Position numbers and translations under genes: made by a program. A model generated the notes under the pieces. That model saw nothing but the letters and a program-made list of their open reading frames with translations, was not told the origin of the DNA and ran no database searches. A stretch of DNA of 64,000 nt. It comes from Rosa chinensis (Eukaryota > Streptophyta > Magnoliopsida > Rosales > Rosaceae). Where the stretch lies: positions 79,198,347 to 79,262,346 of the forward strand of contig NC_037089.1 of the NCBI RefSeq assembly GCF_002994745.2. Reading direction: 5' to 3'. Positions 35,941-48,473 of this stretch are shown here, in pieces. The stretch's first letter is position 1, and each line of letters begins with the position of its first letter.

Positions 35941-36840
35941 TGATGCAGTCGGAAGTAACCTGGGTTTACAAGCAATAAACCCTAAAAAGATAAATCTGGA
36001 GTCCACCAGGGAATTTGAGAAAAAACTCTCATTTTATTAAATTTGATATGATAAAACTGATCTTAATACATTGCATGATGGTGCTTATATAAGCATCCAA
36101 AACCCTAAATCATAATCTATCAAGAAATTATAAAGAATCCAAATTAAAAAGGAAACTAAAAACCTAAAATAAAAAGAATCCTAAAACAAATGTAAGATAA
36201 GCCTAAAAATATTAAATCCCGAATCGGATAATTAAAATGACATATTTTGGCCTAAATCCATTAGGGCTCACTAAAGTGAGTCTTGAAGATCTCGTCGTTC
36301 CCATTCTGGAAAGGTATTATGCGTCTCAAACGGACAATCTGGCCAAAAATTGATCAAATCTGATTCACAATTAAGACCTGACTTTTCGCACGAGAAACCT
36401 GAAAAGTTCAAAACCAAATTTTCTTAGATATTTCAGCCGCTAGTAACCTCATTATGTGTGAATTACCTATTTTCCAATCACTCTTCTTAATTCCATGCCG
36501 CTTCTTTATTTTTCTAATTTTCCGGCTAAACCAGGCCCATTCTCGTCCTACATCATTCTCCTCCACTATGAAAGAACTCGCCCTCGAGTTCCTCTTGAAT
36601 AAAGAACAAGAATAGGTAGATAAAAGACTCAAGAAAAAATTAAACAATTGAACCTGTAGATTATTGGCCTGATCCTCTGCAAATTTTGATGGCACAATCA
36701 TGAACCCAACGCCATAGATGAGTCTGTCATATGCATTTTGGCTTTCATAGGCAACCGTAGCAGATTCTTCTTGGCTCTCAAGGTTGCATTCTTGAATGAC
36801 ATCGGGTTCTGAATGATTTACTACCATCCGTTCTGCATCA
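35941..36840 (-). repeat. Gypsy 3' LTR
   Basis: 900-bp left copy. The reading frame at its start on the element strand (36872-36408) continues the end of the polyprotein (SSSEVEETDAER), so the pol C terminus runs into the LTR. Confidence 0.92.
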
Positions 36841-36862
36841 GTCTCCTCCACCTCCGAAGAAC

Positions 36863-39800
36863 TCAACCCCAAGTTCTCATCTTAAAAGGACCATATTTTC
36901 TGGGCTTCAGCTTGTTATAGGTACCAACAGGAAATCTTTCCTTCCGCAGAAACACCATCACGTCATCACCCTCTTGGAACACTTTGACTCTGCGATGTTT
37001 TTCAGCTGCAGCTTTATACTTAGTATTAGTTGCTTCCAGCTTGTCCTTAACTTGGTCTCGAACAGCCTGCACATCTCTAGCCATGCCCTCAGCAGCAACA
37101 CTAGCACCAGGAACCTTAGGAAGCTTCACCAGATCAACCACATGTCGAGGAACATTAGTATAAACTAAGGAGAATGGTGACTTTCCTGTTGCACTATGCA
37201 CAACACTGTTATAAGCAAACTCCACCTGTGGAAAAGCATAATCCCACTGTTTGGGTCGATCTCCACAAACACTTTGGACCATGTTACCCAAAGTTCTATT
37301 AGTAACCTCTGTCTGTCCATCAGTTTGAGGATGAGCTGTGCTGCTACGGTTCAAAGCTGTTGCAAACGTCCTCCACAAGGTAATCCAGAAATGGCTAAGG
37401 AACTTTGTGTCTCTATCAGAAGTAATGGACTTGGGTACTCCATGCAAATGAACCACCTCCATGAAGAACAGTTTGGCTATATTAGAAGCATCAACAGTCT
37501 TCTTACATGCGATGAAATGCGCCATCTTGGAGAACCTGTCAACTACCACAAACACGGAATCCACACTCCTTTGGGTACAGGGTAATCCCAATACAAAATC
37601 CATAGCAAGATCCTGCCAAATATGTTCAGGAACAGGTAAAGGTAGATAAAGACCTGTGTTTTGGGACTAACCTTGAGAAACCTGGCAGGGGTAGCACTTT
37701 CTCACGATAGTTCCTGCATCTTTCTTCAACTGTGGCCAGAAATACCTCTCCTCAAGACTAGCAATAGTTTTGTCTCGGCCCAAGTGCCCACTCAATCCCC
37801 CTCCATGCAGATCTCTGATCAGTTTCTCCCTCAATGAAGAACTAGAGATACATAGCCGGTTGTCCTTGAATAAATATCCTTCATTCTCATAAAAATCTGC
37901 AACTGCATTATTGTTGCTGCACTTGGCCCAAATCTCCTTGAAATCAACATCTTCCTCATACAACTCCTTCAAGAGATCAAACCCCACAATCTCCTAACCT
38001 AAAGTGACCAGCAAGGAAGCCCTCCTACTCAAAGCATCTGCAACCCGGTTAAGAGTACCAGAATTATGCTGAATCACAAAAGGGAATTTCTACAAAAAAA
38101 CTCATCCACCTTGCATGCATCTTATTCACAGTTTTCTGGCTATTAAGGTATTTCAAGGCTTGATGATCAGTGAACAGTACAAACTCCCTCTAAATCAGGT
38201 AGTGTTCCCATTGCCTCAATGCCCGGAACACTGCATAAAATTCTTGGTCATAATTTCTCCACTTCTGACGAGCTTCACTAAGATTTTCACTAAAGAATGC
38301 TACTGGTTTCTTTTCTTATGACAACACAGCACCTACCCCCACGCCACTAGCATCACATTCAACCTCAAATACCTTGTCAAAATTAGGAAGAGCAAGAACT
38401 GGTGCAGTACAAAGTTTCTCCTTGATTAAGGCAAAACTCTTCTCTTGTTCCTCTCCCCATTGGAATTTGCCTTTCTTCAAACATTCAGTAATAGGGGCAG
38501 TAATGGTACTGAAATTCTTCACAAACCTCCTGTAGAAAGTAGCTAAACCATGAAAGCTCCGCACCTCAGAAACTGTTTTTGGAGCTGGCCATTCTCTTAT
38601 TGCTCTCACCTTCTCTTCATCAACCTGAATGCATTCTTCTCCAACCACAAATCCTAAAAATAACAGTTTGTTGGTACAGAAAGTACACTTCTTCAGGTTA
38701 ATGTACAGTTTATTTTCATGTAAAGCCCCCAAAACCTGTCTCAAATGTACCATATGTTCTTCTTTGGTCCTGCTATAGATCAATATATCATCAAAATACA
38801 CCACGATAAAGGAACCAATAAAAGGACGAAGAACCTGGTTCATAAACCTCATAAAAGTGCTGGGTGCATTAGACAACCCAAATGGCATAACCATCCACTC
38901 GAACAAGCCATCCTTGCTCTTAAAAGCTGTCTTCCACTCATCTCCTGGCTTGATTCGAATCTGGTGTTAACCACTTCGAAGGTCTATCTTGGTAAATACT
39001 TTGGAACCCTCCAGTTCATCAAGCATGTCCTCCAAACGAGAAATGGGAAACCTGTACTTCACAGTTATTTTATTTATGGCCCTGCTATCAACACACATCC
39101 GCCATTGATTGCCCTTCTTAGGCACAAGGAGGACTGGAACTGCACAAGGACTCATGCTTTCACGAATGAACCCTTTTTTCAACAAGTCTTCAATCTGCTC
39201 CCTCAAAATCTCATTCTCCTTGGGACTCATTCAGTAATGTGGCAGATTTGGCAAACTAGCTTTAGGAACCAAATCAATCTGATGTTGAATGTCCCTCATA
39301 GGTGGTAGTTCGTTGGGCAACTCATCTGAAATCAACTCTTCAAACTCTCCCAACATATTCTGCACTTCCTTAGGGATCACCACATCCTCATTTTCTGCAG
39401 CCAACAACCCCTTTATCACCACTGGGCAGAAAACTTCAGATTCTTTAAAGGACTCCTCCATCTGAAATTCACTACTAGACAAGTCAGAAAACTCTCCTCT
39501 TTCTTTCCACCAGATTTCTCAAATTGACACACAGGAGCCATAGCAATTTTATGACTATTCCACATAAACATCATCACATTATCTCTGCCTTTATAAATTA
39601 CATCCACATCATATTGCCAAGGTCGTCCAAATAAAATATGACAAGCATCCATATCAATAACATCACACAGAACTTCGTCTTTATAATGCATACCAATGGA
39701 TACCGGTACTTTGTAGGAATCAGTAACTCGAACCTGTGGACCTTTCTTGACCCAACCAAGGGAGTAATGTGCTTCATGAGGCTGCGTAGGTAACTGCAAG

Positions 39801-41080
39801 TATTCCACCAGTTTCTTGGCTACAAAGTTTTCGCAGCTCCCATTATCCACAATCAAATTACACACTTTGTTATTGATGGAACAAAATGACCTGAAAATAT
39901 TGCGTCGCTGCCCATCTTCTTTAGGACATAATAAGACCCGCTGCAACACAATATTAACCTTTTTAGGAGACTCCTCCTCCGCAAACTCAGCCCCATCATA
40001 ATCGTCACCCCTTCCTTCTTCTTCATCTTCATCATATTCACCTATAAGAGCAGTTTGTCTCCTCTCAGGACACACATTAGATCTATGCCCAGGCTTGTTG
40101 CATCGATAATAGATATCTGTTGTAGGTTTAGCATAAGGATTATTAAACCTCTGGTTCGGGGCCCTGTTTTGAGCACCACTAGAACTGTTAGAACTACCCG
40201 CGCCTTTAAAAGGAGGATTGGAAGCCGTAAAAGCGTTTTCTGTTCTCTGCAGCGTGGTTGTACCCTTGGCAGTTGAGGCGTTAACCAAATCTGTGCTCCT
40301 TTGGTAATTATACCTCTGGAAAGAAGAAACTCGTGAAGGCTTCTCTAACAACTCTGTCTTCAATGCTAGGTTTGTAACTTCGGCCATAGTATGAACAGTT
40401 TGTAACCTAATTTTCTCTTGAATGGAAGGCTTCAACCCACTGATATAGCGAGCCACCTTCTGGCCTTCAGTTTCTCCTAATTCATTACGCTCTGAGTAGC
40501 GTAAGAACTCAGCTGTATAATCAGCCACTGTCATAGTTCCCTGGACACATTCAATATACAGCCTGTATAGAATCTGCACATAATCATCTGGCAAGAATCT
40601 CTCCATCATCAGCTGCTTCATTCTTCACCATGTTCTAACACCCTGCTTCCTCTGCTTCTTTCGAGTGTTCTACAACTTATCCCACCATACTGCAGCAGTA
40701 CTCTTCAATCTCCAGGCAACATGCTTAACTTGCTTGTGTTCAGGCACTTCCATGATCTCAAAGAATCTGTCCACCTGAAGTTGCCAATCCAAATAATCTT
40801 CTACACCTGAGTTGCCCGAAAAAAAAGGAATTTCGGCCTTGACTTTGTAATCCTGGTTAGCTTGTCCCTGTTGTTCATATTGTAAGATTTCTTCTTCAGG
40901 CTCAGATCCTGATGTATTATCAACAACTTCACCACGTGGAGCCCTAACTCGCTGGTCCCCTTCCCCACCTCTATGCCGATTATTGTTGTTGTTGTTCCTC
41001 TCACCCAACAATCCACGAATTTCTCCAATTTGATTGTTCATGGAATTTAAGAGCTTCAATATCTGATTTCGTAACTTCAC
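36863..41080 (-). pseudogene. Gypsy gag-pol, broken
   Basis: Read right to left on the minus strand. Gag pieces are at 41080-40670 and 40621-39416, separated by a lesion. The second piece carries a zinc knuckle whose first cysteine is tyrosine (YYRCNKPGHRSNVC) and an aspartic protease motif DNG in place of D-S/T-G. Reverse transcriptase spans 39482-38316, with the [10 protein letters not shown] active site and several stops. An RNase H start [11 protein letters not shown] follows. The integrase zinc-binding region is at 37987-37667 and the integrase core ([16 protein letters not shown]) at 37603-36863. After KYGPFK the expected C-terminal part is missing, consistent with a deletion. The element cannot make its own enzymes. 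Confidence 0.9.
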
Positions 41081-41120
41081 CCATTGCTACTAAGGCAAAT
41101 AAAAGAGATAGGGAAGACCT

Positions 41121-41132
41121 GCTCTGATACCA
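41121..41132 (-). other. Gypsy primer-binding site
   Basis: TGGTATCAGAGC on the element strand, two bases inside the 5' LTR. It matches the 3' end complement of plant initiator tRNA-Met. Confidence 0.85.
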
Positions 41133-41134
41133 CC

Positions 41135-42038
41135 TGACGCAGTCGGAAGTAACCTGGGTTTACAAGCAATAAACCCTAAAAAGATAAATCTGGAGTCCAC
41201 CAGAGAATTTGAGAAAAAACTCTCATTTTATTAAATTTGATATGATAAAACTGATCTTAATACATTGCATGATGGTGCTTATATAAGCATCCAAAACCCT
41301 AAATCATAATCTATCAAGAAATTCTAAAGAATCCAAATTAAAAAGGAAACTAAAAACCTAAAATAAAAAGAATCCTAAAACAAATGTAAGACAAGCCTAA
41401 AAATATTAAATCCCGAATCGGATAATTAAAACGACATATTTTGGCCTAAATCCATTAGGGCTCACTTAAGTGAGTCTTGAAGATCTCGTCGTTCCTATTC
41501 TGGAAAGGTATCATGCGTCTCAAACGGACATTCTGGCCAAAAGTTGATCAAATCTGATTCACAATTAAGACCTGACTTTTCTCACGAGAAACCTGGAAAG
41601 TCCAAAACCAAATTTTCTTGGATATTGCAGCGGCTAGTAACCTCATTATGCGTGAATTACCTATTTTCCAATCACTCTTCTTAATTCCACGCCGCTTCTT
41701 TATTTTTCTAATTTTCCGGCTAAACCAGGCCCATTCTCGTCCTACATCATTCTCCTCCACTATGAAAGAACTCGCCCTCGAGTTCCTCTTGAATAAAGAA
41801 CAAGAATAGGTAGATAAAAGACCCAAGAAAAAATTAGACAATTGAACCTGTAGATTATTGGCCTGATCTTCTGCAAATTTTGATGGCACAATCATGAACC
41901 CAACACCATTGATGAGTCTATCATATGCATTTTGGCTTTCATATATAGGCAATCGTAGTAGATTCTTCTTGGCTCTCAAGGTTGCATTCTTGAATGACAT
42001 CGGGTTCTGAATGATTTATTGCCATCTGTTCTGCATCA
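41135..42038 (-). repeat. Gypsy 5' LTR
   Basis: 904-bp right copy, near-identical to 35941-36840, with TG...CA ends. Confidence 0.92.
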
Positions 42039-42043
42039 TGTCT

Positions 42044-45000
42044 GCATCTTCCTCTGATGACTACGGTCATTGGAGTTAGGATAACTTTCGCAAACGATGC
42101 TACCAACATGTTTCTCGAAAGTGAAATTTAGGCAAAGACTTAGTGAGCAAGCCTGCCAGGCTGTCCTCAGATTGAACCTAGTTCAATTTGATCTTGAGGA
42201 GAGTTTGTTGTTGCTGATTATCCTTGGTGTTGTCGCTTTTGATGTAGCCTTGCTTCATTTATTCCACACAAGCAGCATTACCTTGAATGCTCGTAGGCTC
42301 ATCTGTGGTAGACTTCAAACCACAATTATTCGAACATGCGTAATTATGGATCCAATCCATATAGATTCACGAACCACTTCGTGAAGAGCAATAATCTCTA
42401 CTTTGTTCAAAGATATAGCAACTAGGGTCTATTTTGTAGACCTCCAAGATATCATGTCTTTACCCATGGTGAACATTTAACCAGTTTAGGAATGACCTTT
42501 GTATGGGTCAGAGAGATACCCAATATCAGCAAAACCTTCCAAAACACATGTCGTTTTGGGATGGGGATAATGGACGCAGACCAGTGTTAGCGGCGTTCCC
42601 GGTGTGTGATGGGTCCTAATCCATTGTCTCTCTGTAGGGATAGAACAAGCCCATATCAATTGTACATCTTAAATACCGAAAGATATCTTTTACACCAATC
42701 CAATGGTCTTGTGTTGGTGTAGAGCTATACTTTAGCTAACAAGTTCACTGCAAATGAGGTGTCCGGTCTTGTGCATTGAGCTAAGTACAATAATGCGCCT
42801 ATTGTACTTATGTAGGGCACTTTCGCCTCTAGCACATCTTCATCATCATCCTTTGGACGAAGAGGATCCTTTTCAGGATCAAGACTACGGACGATCATGA
42901 GGGTGCTTGAAGGCTTGACCTTGTCAAAATGCCTAAGTATCTATCAAAACGATGCTCAAGTTCTAAACTGAGACATAATCGTGTTCTCCCAAAATCCTTC
43001 ATCTCAAACTCTGATTTCAAGTGTTCAGCGGTTTCCCTTAACTCTTTAAGGGCTTCCAATGAAGATCATGTCCAACATGAACCGCGATAGAATCCAAAAC
43101 TTATTATGGAAATGCGTGGGCATATCCCTTCCTAATCAAGTAGTCATCTTAGTGAGCGTTTCAAGTTTCAACCTTATTATAAATGCGCTCCGTGGTCTAG
43201 AGCCACTTGACTTGGGTAAATGAAGTTCACCATGAACCTTCATGTATATTTCATATCTAGATCCCTATAAAGATACGTCGTGACCACATTCGTAAGTTGC
43301 ATATTCAGTTATTCAGAAACTACCAAACTGACAGGTAGTGGAGTCCGATGACATCCATTAAGAGAGAATATGACTCATCGTAGTCGATTTCAGGGCGTTT
43401 TTTGAGAAGCCTTGCACCATAAGGCGAGATTGCCATCTCTTTTTCTCATCACGCTTTCTAACAAAGACCCATTAGTCAATAGATTTTATGTTAGGAGGTG
43501 TTGGCATCACTGGCTCAAAAACCTTCATCTTCATTAGAGAATCCAACTTAACCAGGATCTCATCTTTCCATTTAGGCCAAATTTCTCTACGTTGGCATTC
43601 ATTCATCAATGGAGCGTGGTTCAATGTCATCGGACTCAAACAAACTCATGCCCAACGAAATGCGCAACTACATCATCAATTATGATGGAGTTTCTATCCC
43701 ACGTCTCATGTACACTATTGTAATTTTCATAGAGCTCTATATTCTCAAGAATAGGTTTTGACGTTGAGGCGTCCCCCAATGATAACCATAACCTGAAAGA
43801 TTCTCATGAGATGGATTTTGAGTCTTGATGATCAAAGGATTGGAATGTGCCAAAGTATCCTTCGAACCCACAGCCCTCCCCCGCATCCTAGCTGGGGCCA
43901 TGGCCTATAACGCCCACGTGCCACTCTTTTTGGAATTGGCGCCATGCCTACCTCCGTGTAGGGTGGCGCTACGTCCTCTCGTAGGGACGTACTTCCTTGC
44001 AGGCATGTTTGCAGCATATTTGTATGATCTCGTCACTTTAATGGGGATCGAGATGAGACATAGTGGGGACAGTCCAAGACAATTTCTGTCGTTCCCACTT
44101 AACATCTGTGTTCTTATCTCCCCCTAATGATGGGAAGATTGTCTCATCAAAGTGACATATGCAAATCTAGCAGTAAGGAGATCGCCATGCAAGAGCATTA
44201 AGTGGAGGACAATTGTTGGAGTCTCAAATCTAACTTAGTTGCCCATTCATCTGTAAGGACCCATTATAGAGCGCTGTGGCGGTGTGATTGGCACATAAAT
44301 GGCACACTCAAATATGCGTAAGTACGATATTTGTACCTAATCACTAGCTGTAATACAGAGGTAGATTGAGTGGCGGTGGGTCATAGACGAATTAGCATAG
44401 CTGCATGCAATATTGCATCACCCCAAGAGGATATAAGGATATTGATGAGCATTACCAATGTTCGGACTACCATCATAGTCGTTTCAACGAGACCATTTGG
44501 GTGTGTTCATGGGAATATAATGTCCAACATTAGTCCTAATGCAATAACCATCGAAACCATCGAAAGTTTTCGATACAACTCTCTAGCATCGTCAAGTCCA
44601 ATTGACGGAATATGATGATCCGGGGAGTGAGCCTGTTGTTATATGATATGTGCTAAGAGTGTAGTATAAGCAGCATTACAAATGGACAATGGCATAACAG
44701 GTGACCAGCGTGTTTGCGTGTCAACCAACATCATGAGATATTTAAAAGTCTGCAAGTTAGTTGAATTAATCCACATAATCCCCACAGATTCTATATAAGA
44801 ATAGAATGAGTATTTTCATATCCTTTGCATATGACGGTCTCAGTCCTAATTTTCCTAAGGAACCGGCTTTGTAAAATGAGCGAGAGGTTTTAGAAGCAAC
44901 CAATGAGGATTGTGCTTGAGCCTGAGCATCTGAAACGCTATTTGAAGCAAAGTTGGTGATTGCAGTATCACCTAGGGCGCCATCACCATGATGGGCGCCA

Positions 45001-45400
45001 TCCATGGAGACATGGATAGGGACTGTGCCTGCCCTAGGCTAGTAGTGGACTACGGCAGTGGTCACACTTAGTCCAGAAATCAACTTTTGATTCATGCTTT
45101 GTTTCACTCAAGAGAAAGAATGTCCATGTGAAGTCTTTAGTAAACGGATCATCATATCATGGCTAGGATGACCTATCTTATCGTGACAAAGCCAATATGT
45201 GACTAAATCTAAGAGATCTTTTCTCATAACTTTATTGGATTTAATAGCTCGAATAGTGACATAAAGTCTACTAGAGAGACACATAAACTTCTCTAAGATG
45301 CGCCTTTGTTCACAATCGTTAGAAGTATTGCAAAGGAACTCATTTTTGTTCTCTACATGCATTTTCGCATAGAATCCATTGGCTATTCATAGGTGCGATT
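42044..45400 (-). pseudogene. Copia pol remnants
   Basis: Decayed polyprotein on the minus strand. At 45362-45108 a GAG-pre-integrase-type stretch (CHDKIGHPSHDMMIRLLKTSHGH) is seen. Around 43620-43350 the reverse transcriptase start is recognisable in pieces (LVKLDSLMKMKVFEP and WVFVRKRDEKKRWQSRL, with in-frame stops). No frame longer than about 100 codons survives. The remaining interval to 42044 should hold the rest of RT and RNase H but is too decayed to delimit. Confidence 0.7.
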
Positions 45401-45971
45401 TGCCCTAGAAGCGTAGAGAGTTTTTGTGACAGTAATCAAGGTGTCATTTGGCAAGGGAAACCTGGGCTATTCCATCTCCTTGAATTAATACTGATGGCCC
45501 AACCATCATAGTCACAAAGTCATATGCTCAGAATCAAAATGGAGTCATAATGAAAAGAACTCAAAATTTTATTCATAAGCCAACGGAGTTACAACATTGT
45601 CTCTTCACCATTAGGAGAATCTAATCCAAATGCTAGCTAATGCAAAACAAAGTAGTCGTTTAACTTCTTTCAGTAACTCCAAAATGACCAGGTGAGTAGA
45701 GAGATGTCGATAGAGCAAAGCTCGCTTAAGTACCATTTATCTCAAAACCTTCCTAGACATCATAATCATTTTGAATGAGCCTATGTGAAGAAAAACTAAT
45801 CCAATGGCATTTACTACAAAGTGTATGGCAATTGCCTATTACATCTCTTGGAAAAATAAAGACTTAACATAATTGGAGATCTATTGATCCCAGCCAAATT
45901 TATAGTCTTCAACCCTTTACTCTAGATCATCTTCTTTATCTTCTTGTTCCATATTGTGAGCTTCTATTGTT

Positions 45972-46975
45972 TCACAATATGTTTTGTAGGCGGTGACAAT
46001 TCTTCACGAGCTCTACAAATGTGTGCTCAATGACCGGATACTCCACATCTAGAATATACATCTCTTTGCTCAGACTCCATTGATTGAGGCGCTTTGAAAG
46101 CGTCATATAGATGACTCTTAGTGTTGGTGGCTTTACCAACATGGCCAGAGGCGTTGCCTCCCTCTCTCTTTCCACGTTGACCTCTTCGGTTTCGTGTTCG
46201 CCTATTTTGGCTATTACCTTCCCAAGTAGAGCGATTATATGGACCACAACGTCCAAAAGTAACCCTAAGATTAGGGTTTCGCTCTTGGTGCCCTCTCTTA
46301 GGGGCGTGACTATAATTTGGATTCCGGAATATGCTCTGTTTCCATAGATCTCGAATTATAGTTCTTCACAAGGATGTTGTCATGCTTTTCAGCGACATTC
46401 ACAGCTCTAATAAGCTCATGAAACCTTGTGATCCGTCCTGTAGTAACATAAATTCGATAGTTCTTAGCAACCATTAATACAGAGACGGGGAAGGTAGAGA
46501 GAGTCTTCTTAATCAACATCACATCTGTGATATCTTTACCACAGAATTCCATTAAGGATTTAATGCGAAGTGCTTCCGAGTTGTAGTCAAGAACTAACTT
46601 GAAATCATAGAAGCGGAGACTATACCATCTCACTTCTAGGTCACGAAGCAGAGAGTCAGAGACGTTGCCAAATCTTTCTTCGAGTGAAACCTATAGCCTT
46701 TTGGGGTCTTCTTCATTCATACACTCGTACTGGAGCGAATCATCCATATGAAGAGTCATTAGGATGACGGCTTTCGCCTTATTTGCCTCTATGGCTGCTC
46801 TATTTGCTTCCAAAGCTTGAGCTTGCTCAACAGTTAGCACGTCCTGGCTAGGCTCGAGAATCATATCCAGGATTCCATTGGCCTTGAGATGCTGGCGGAC
46901 ATCACGAACCCACCTGTGATATCCAGAGCCAGTTGCTCCCAATGGAGCAAAGTCTAATTTGTTCAAGTTACTCAT
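45972..46975 (-). pseudogene. Copia gag, broken
   Basis: The start MSNLNKLDFAPLG (ATG at 46975) is typical of plant copia gag. It is followed by YHRWVRDVRQHLKANGI and, in a second piece at 46633-46310, by a DVMLIKKTLSTFP segment and an AEKHDNILVKN segment. Between and after the pieces the frame shifts. A degenerate zinc-knuckle region lies near 46060-46020. Confidence 0.8.
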
Positions 46976-47079
46976 CCTGAAAGAGAACAAGTAATTAGGG
47001 TTAGTTTCGGAGCGTAAAAGGCTACCACGAAAACATATAAAATTTCTGAGCGTAGTCGCTTCCAATAAATTAGGAATTT

Positions 47080-47905
47080 CCGAGATTAGTTGCTTCCAAG
47101 AAATTCAATTCCAAGAGGGGTTGGATTAGATTGAAACAATGATGTGTTTGTGGTCGATCATAGCTTCTCAACAAACTCTAAGTTTGGTGGACTCTATAAT
47201 CTCTAAGTTTGGAGTGAGCACGAACCCCCACAGTTCGGCTTAATTTGGTCTCTCCTATGATGAAGAAAGGGGGGGGGGGTAGAAGAAGAGAGGTTGCAAG
47301 TCCCCGGAAAAAGAAGAGAAAAAGAGGAAGAACTCAAAAACGGGAACTTTTAGTAAAACATACCTCTTAGGATTGCAGAATGTATTTGGTCATTCTAGTA
47401 GGATTGGAGACGAGCTTCAGTCCTAGTGTAAGCAAGCAGACTTGTAGGATTGCAGCGTGGTTGCAGAGAGGCGGAATAGAGGGGTCGCCGAGTCACTGGG
47501 TCGCTGGGTCGAGGAGTCGCGAGGCCGCGGGGTCTCGAAGTCTAGGTCAAGGTTGAGCGAGCGTGAGAGCAGGCTAGCGTTCACGGGCGCTGCAAGGGGA
47601 AACGAGGATAACCTGGTAGGGTTAGAGTTGAGTTGCGAAGTAGGGGCTGCTGCAGAGCTACAGGTGGCACTGATCGCACGGGCACTTAGCGCTGGGGCTC
47701 GGGCTGGGCTGAGTATTGCGAGGGCAAAGATGCAAGGCGCGCTCGCAAAGAGCAGCGAGGGCAGGGGCGCATAGGAGCTGTGGGAGTAGCGAGAAAGCGT
47801 AGGGCTGCGGGGGCAGCGAGTGAGCGTAAGACTGCGGCAGATTTGGTGAGAAGAGTTTTAGGGTTTTGGTTTTTAGGGCTAGGGTTAGGGCTCGTGCTGA
47901 TAACG
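47080..47905 (-). other. Copia untranslated leader
   Basis: Sequence between the gag start and the 5' LTR. It includes a GC-rich stretch (47450-47850) with many GCGAG/GCTG words and the primer-binding region next to 47905. The open frames on the plus strand here are composition artefacts. Confidence 0.6.
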
Positions 47906-48138
47906 TGTTTTAGGGAATCATGTTTTAGACAAACGGGAATTGAGAGAGCTGTGTATTCTCGTTGATAATAGGAGCCTCTTTATGTAGAGGATTACAATGC
48001 ATTGAATCCGAATCATACAAGGAAAAGTAATCATACATTGAATAGGAATGTCTAGATCCTTCTTATTAAACTCTATTACTAGTAGGTCAAGTAACCTAGA
48101 GTTTGGGCCAGACACACAAATAAGGATTTACTTGAACA
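47906..48138 (-). repeat. Copia 5' LTR
   Basis: 233-bp right copy of the LTR. Shares GGAATCATGTTTTAGA and ACAATGCATTGAATCCGAAT with the left copy. Confidence 0.88.
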
Positions 48139-48473
48139 ATTTTAGTATTTTACTATAGTGACATTTTGGATGATTTTTGTATGTACTAAATTTATTTTAT
48201 TCAAAGGGCATATATGGAAATATCAAATTTGGTGAAGTCTTTGACGCCAAAATTTGGTTTCCATTTATAGTAGTAGAGATATATAGATAATTTTTTTGAA
48301 AAGGAGATATATAGATAATTAACGTGGTAGACTGTTTCAATCCACATGTATATTGAAAACAAAGCAAATGATTAATAATCCCGATAGAAAACAGAAGACT
48401 AAACTTCTTTCATTCTTTTGGGTCAGTAGGATATTTTTCTTACATCCAGTTTTAGTTTTTTTTTTTTTTTTAA

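Larger units (their letters stand above)
35941..42038 (-). mobile_element. Ty3/gypsy LTR retrotransposon, nested in the copia element
   Basis: LTRs at 35941-36840 (900 bp) and 41135-42038 (904 bp), with TG...CA ends and the 5-bp target duplication TGTCT at 35936-35940 and 42039-42043. The primer-binding site TGGTATCAGAGC (complement at 41121-41132) is two bases from the 5' LTR and matches initiator tRNA-Met use. A purine tract GGAGGTGGAGGAGAC abuts the 3' LTR. The LTR pair differs at about 3% of positions by eye, so it is the younger insertion. Confidence 0.95.
35533..48138 (-). mobile_element. Copia-type LTR retrotransposon, degenerate, interrupted by a gypsy element
   Basis: LTRs lie at 35533-35770 and 47906-48138 (238 and 233 bp), starting TGTTTT and ending TTGAACA. 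Flanking 5-bp target duplications ATTTT are at 35528-35532 and 48139-48143. The internal genes read on the minus strand, so the 5' LTR is the right one. The primer-binding region TTATCAGCACGAGCC follows it, and a polypurine tract AAGGGGGAG abuts the left LTR. The two LTRs differ at many positions by eye, so the insertion is older than the nested element. Confidence 0.92.

Noticed and set aside
47457..47965. Arg/Ala/Gly-rich plus-strand frames
   Set aside because: They lie antisense in the copia leader and LTR, in GC-rich sequence without coding character.
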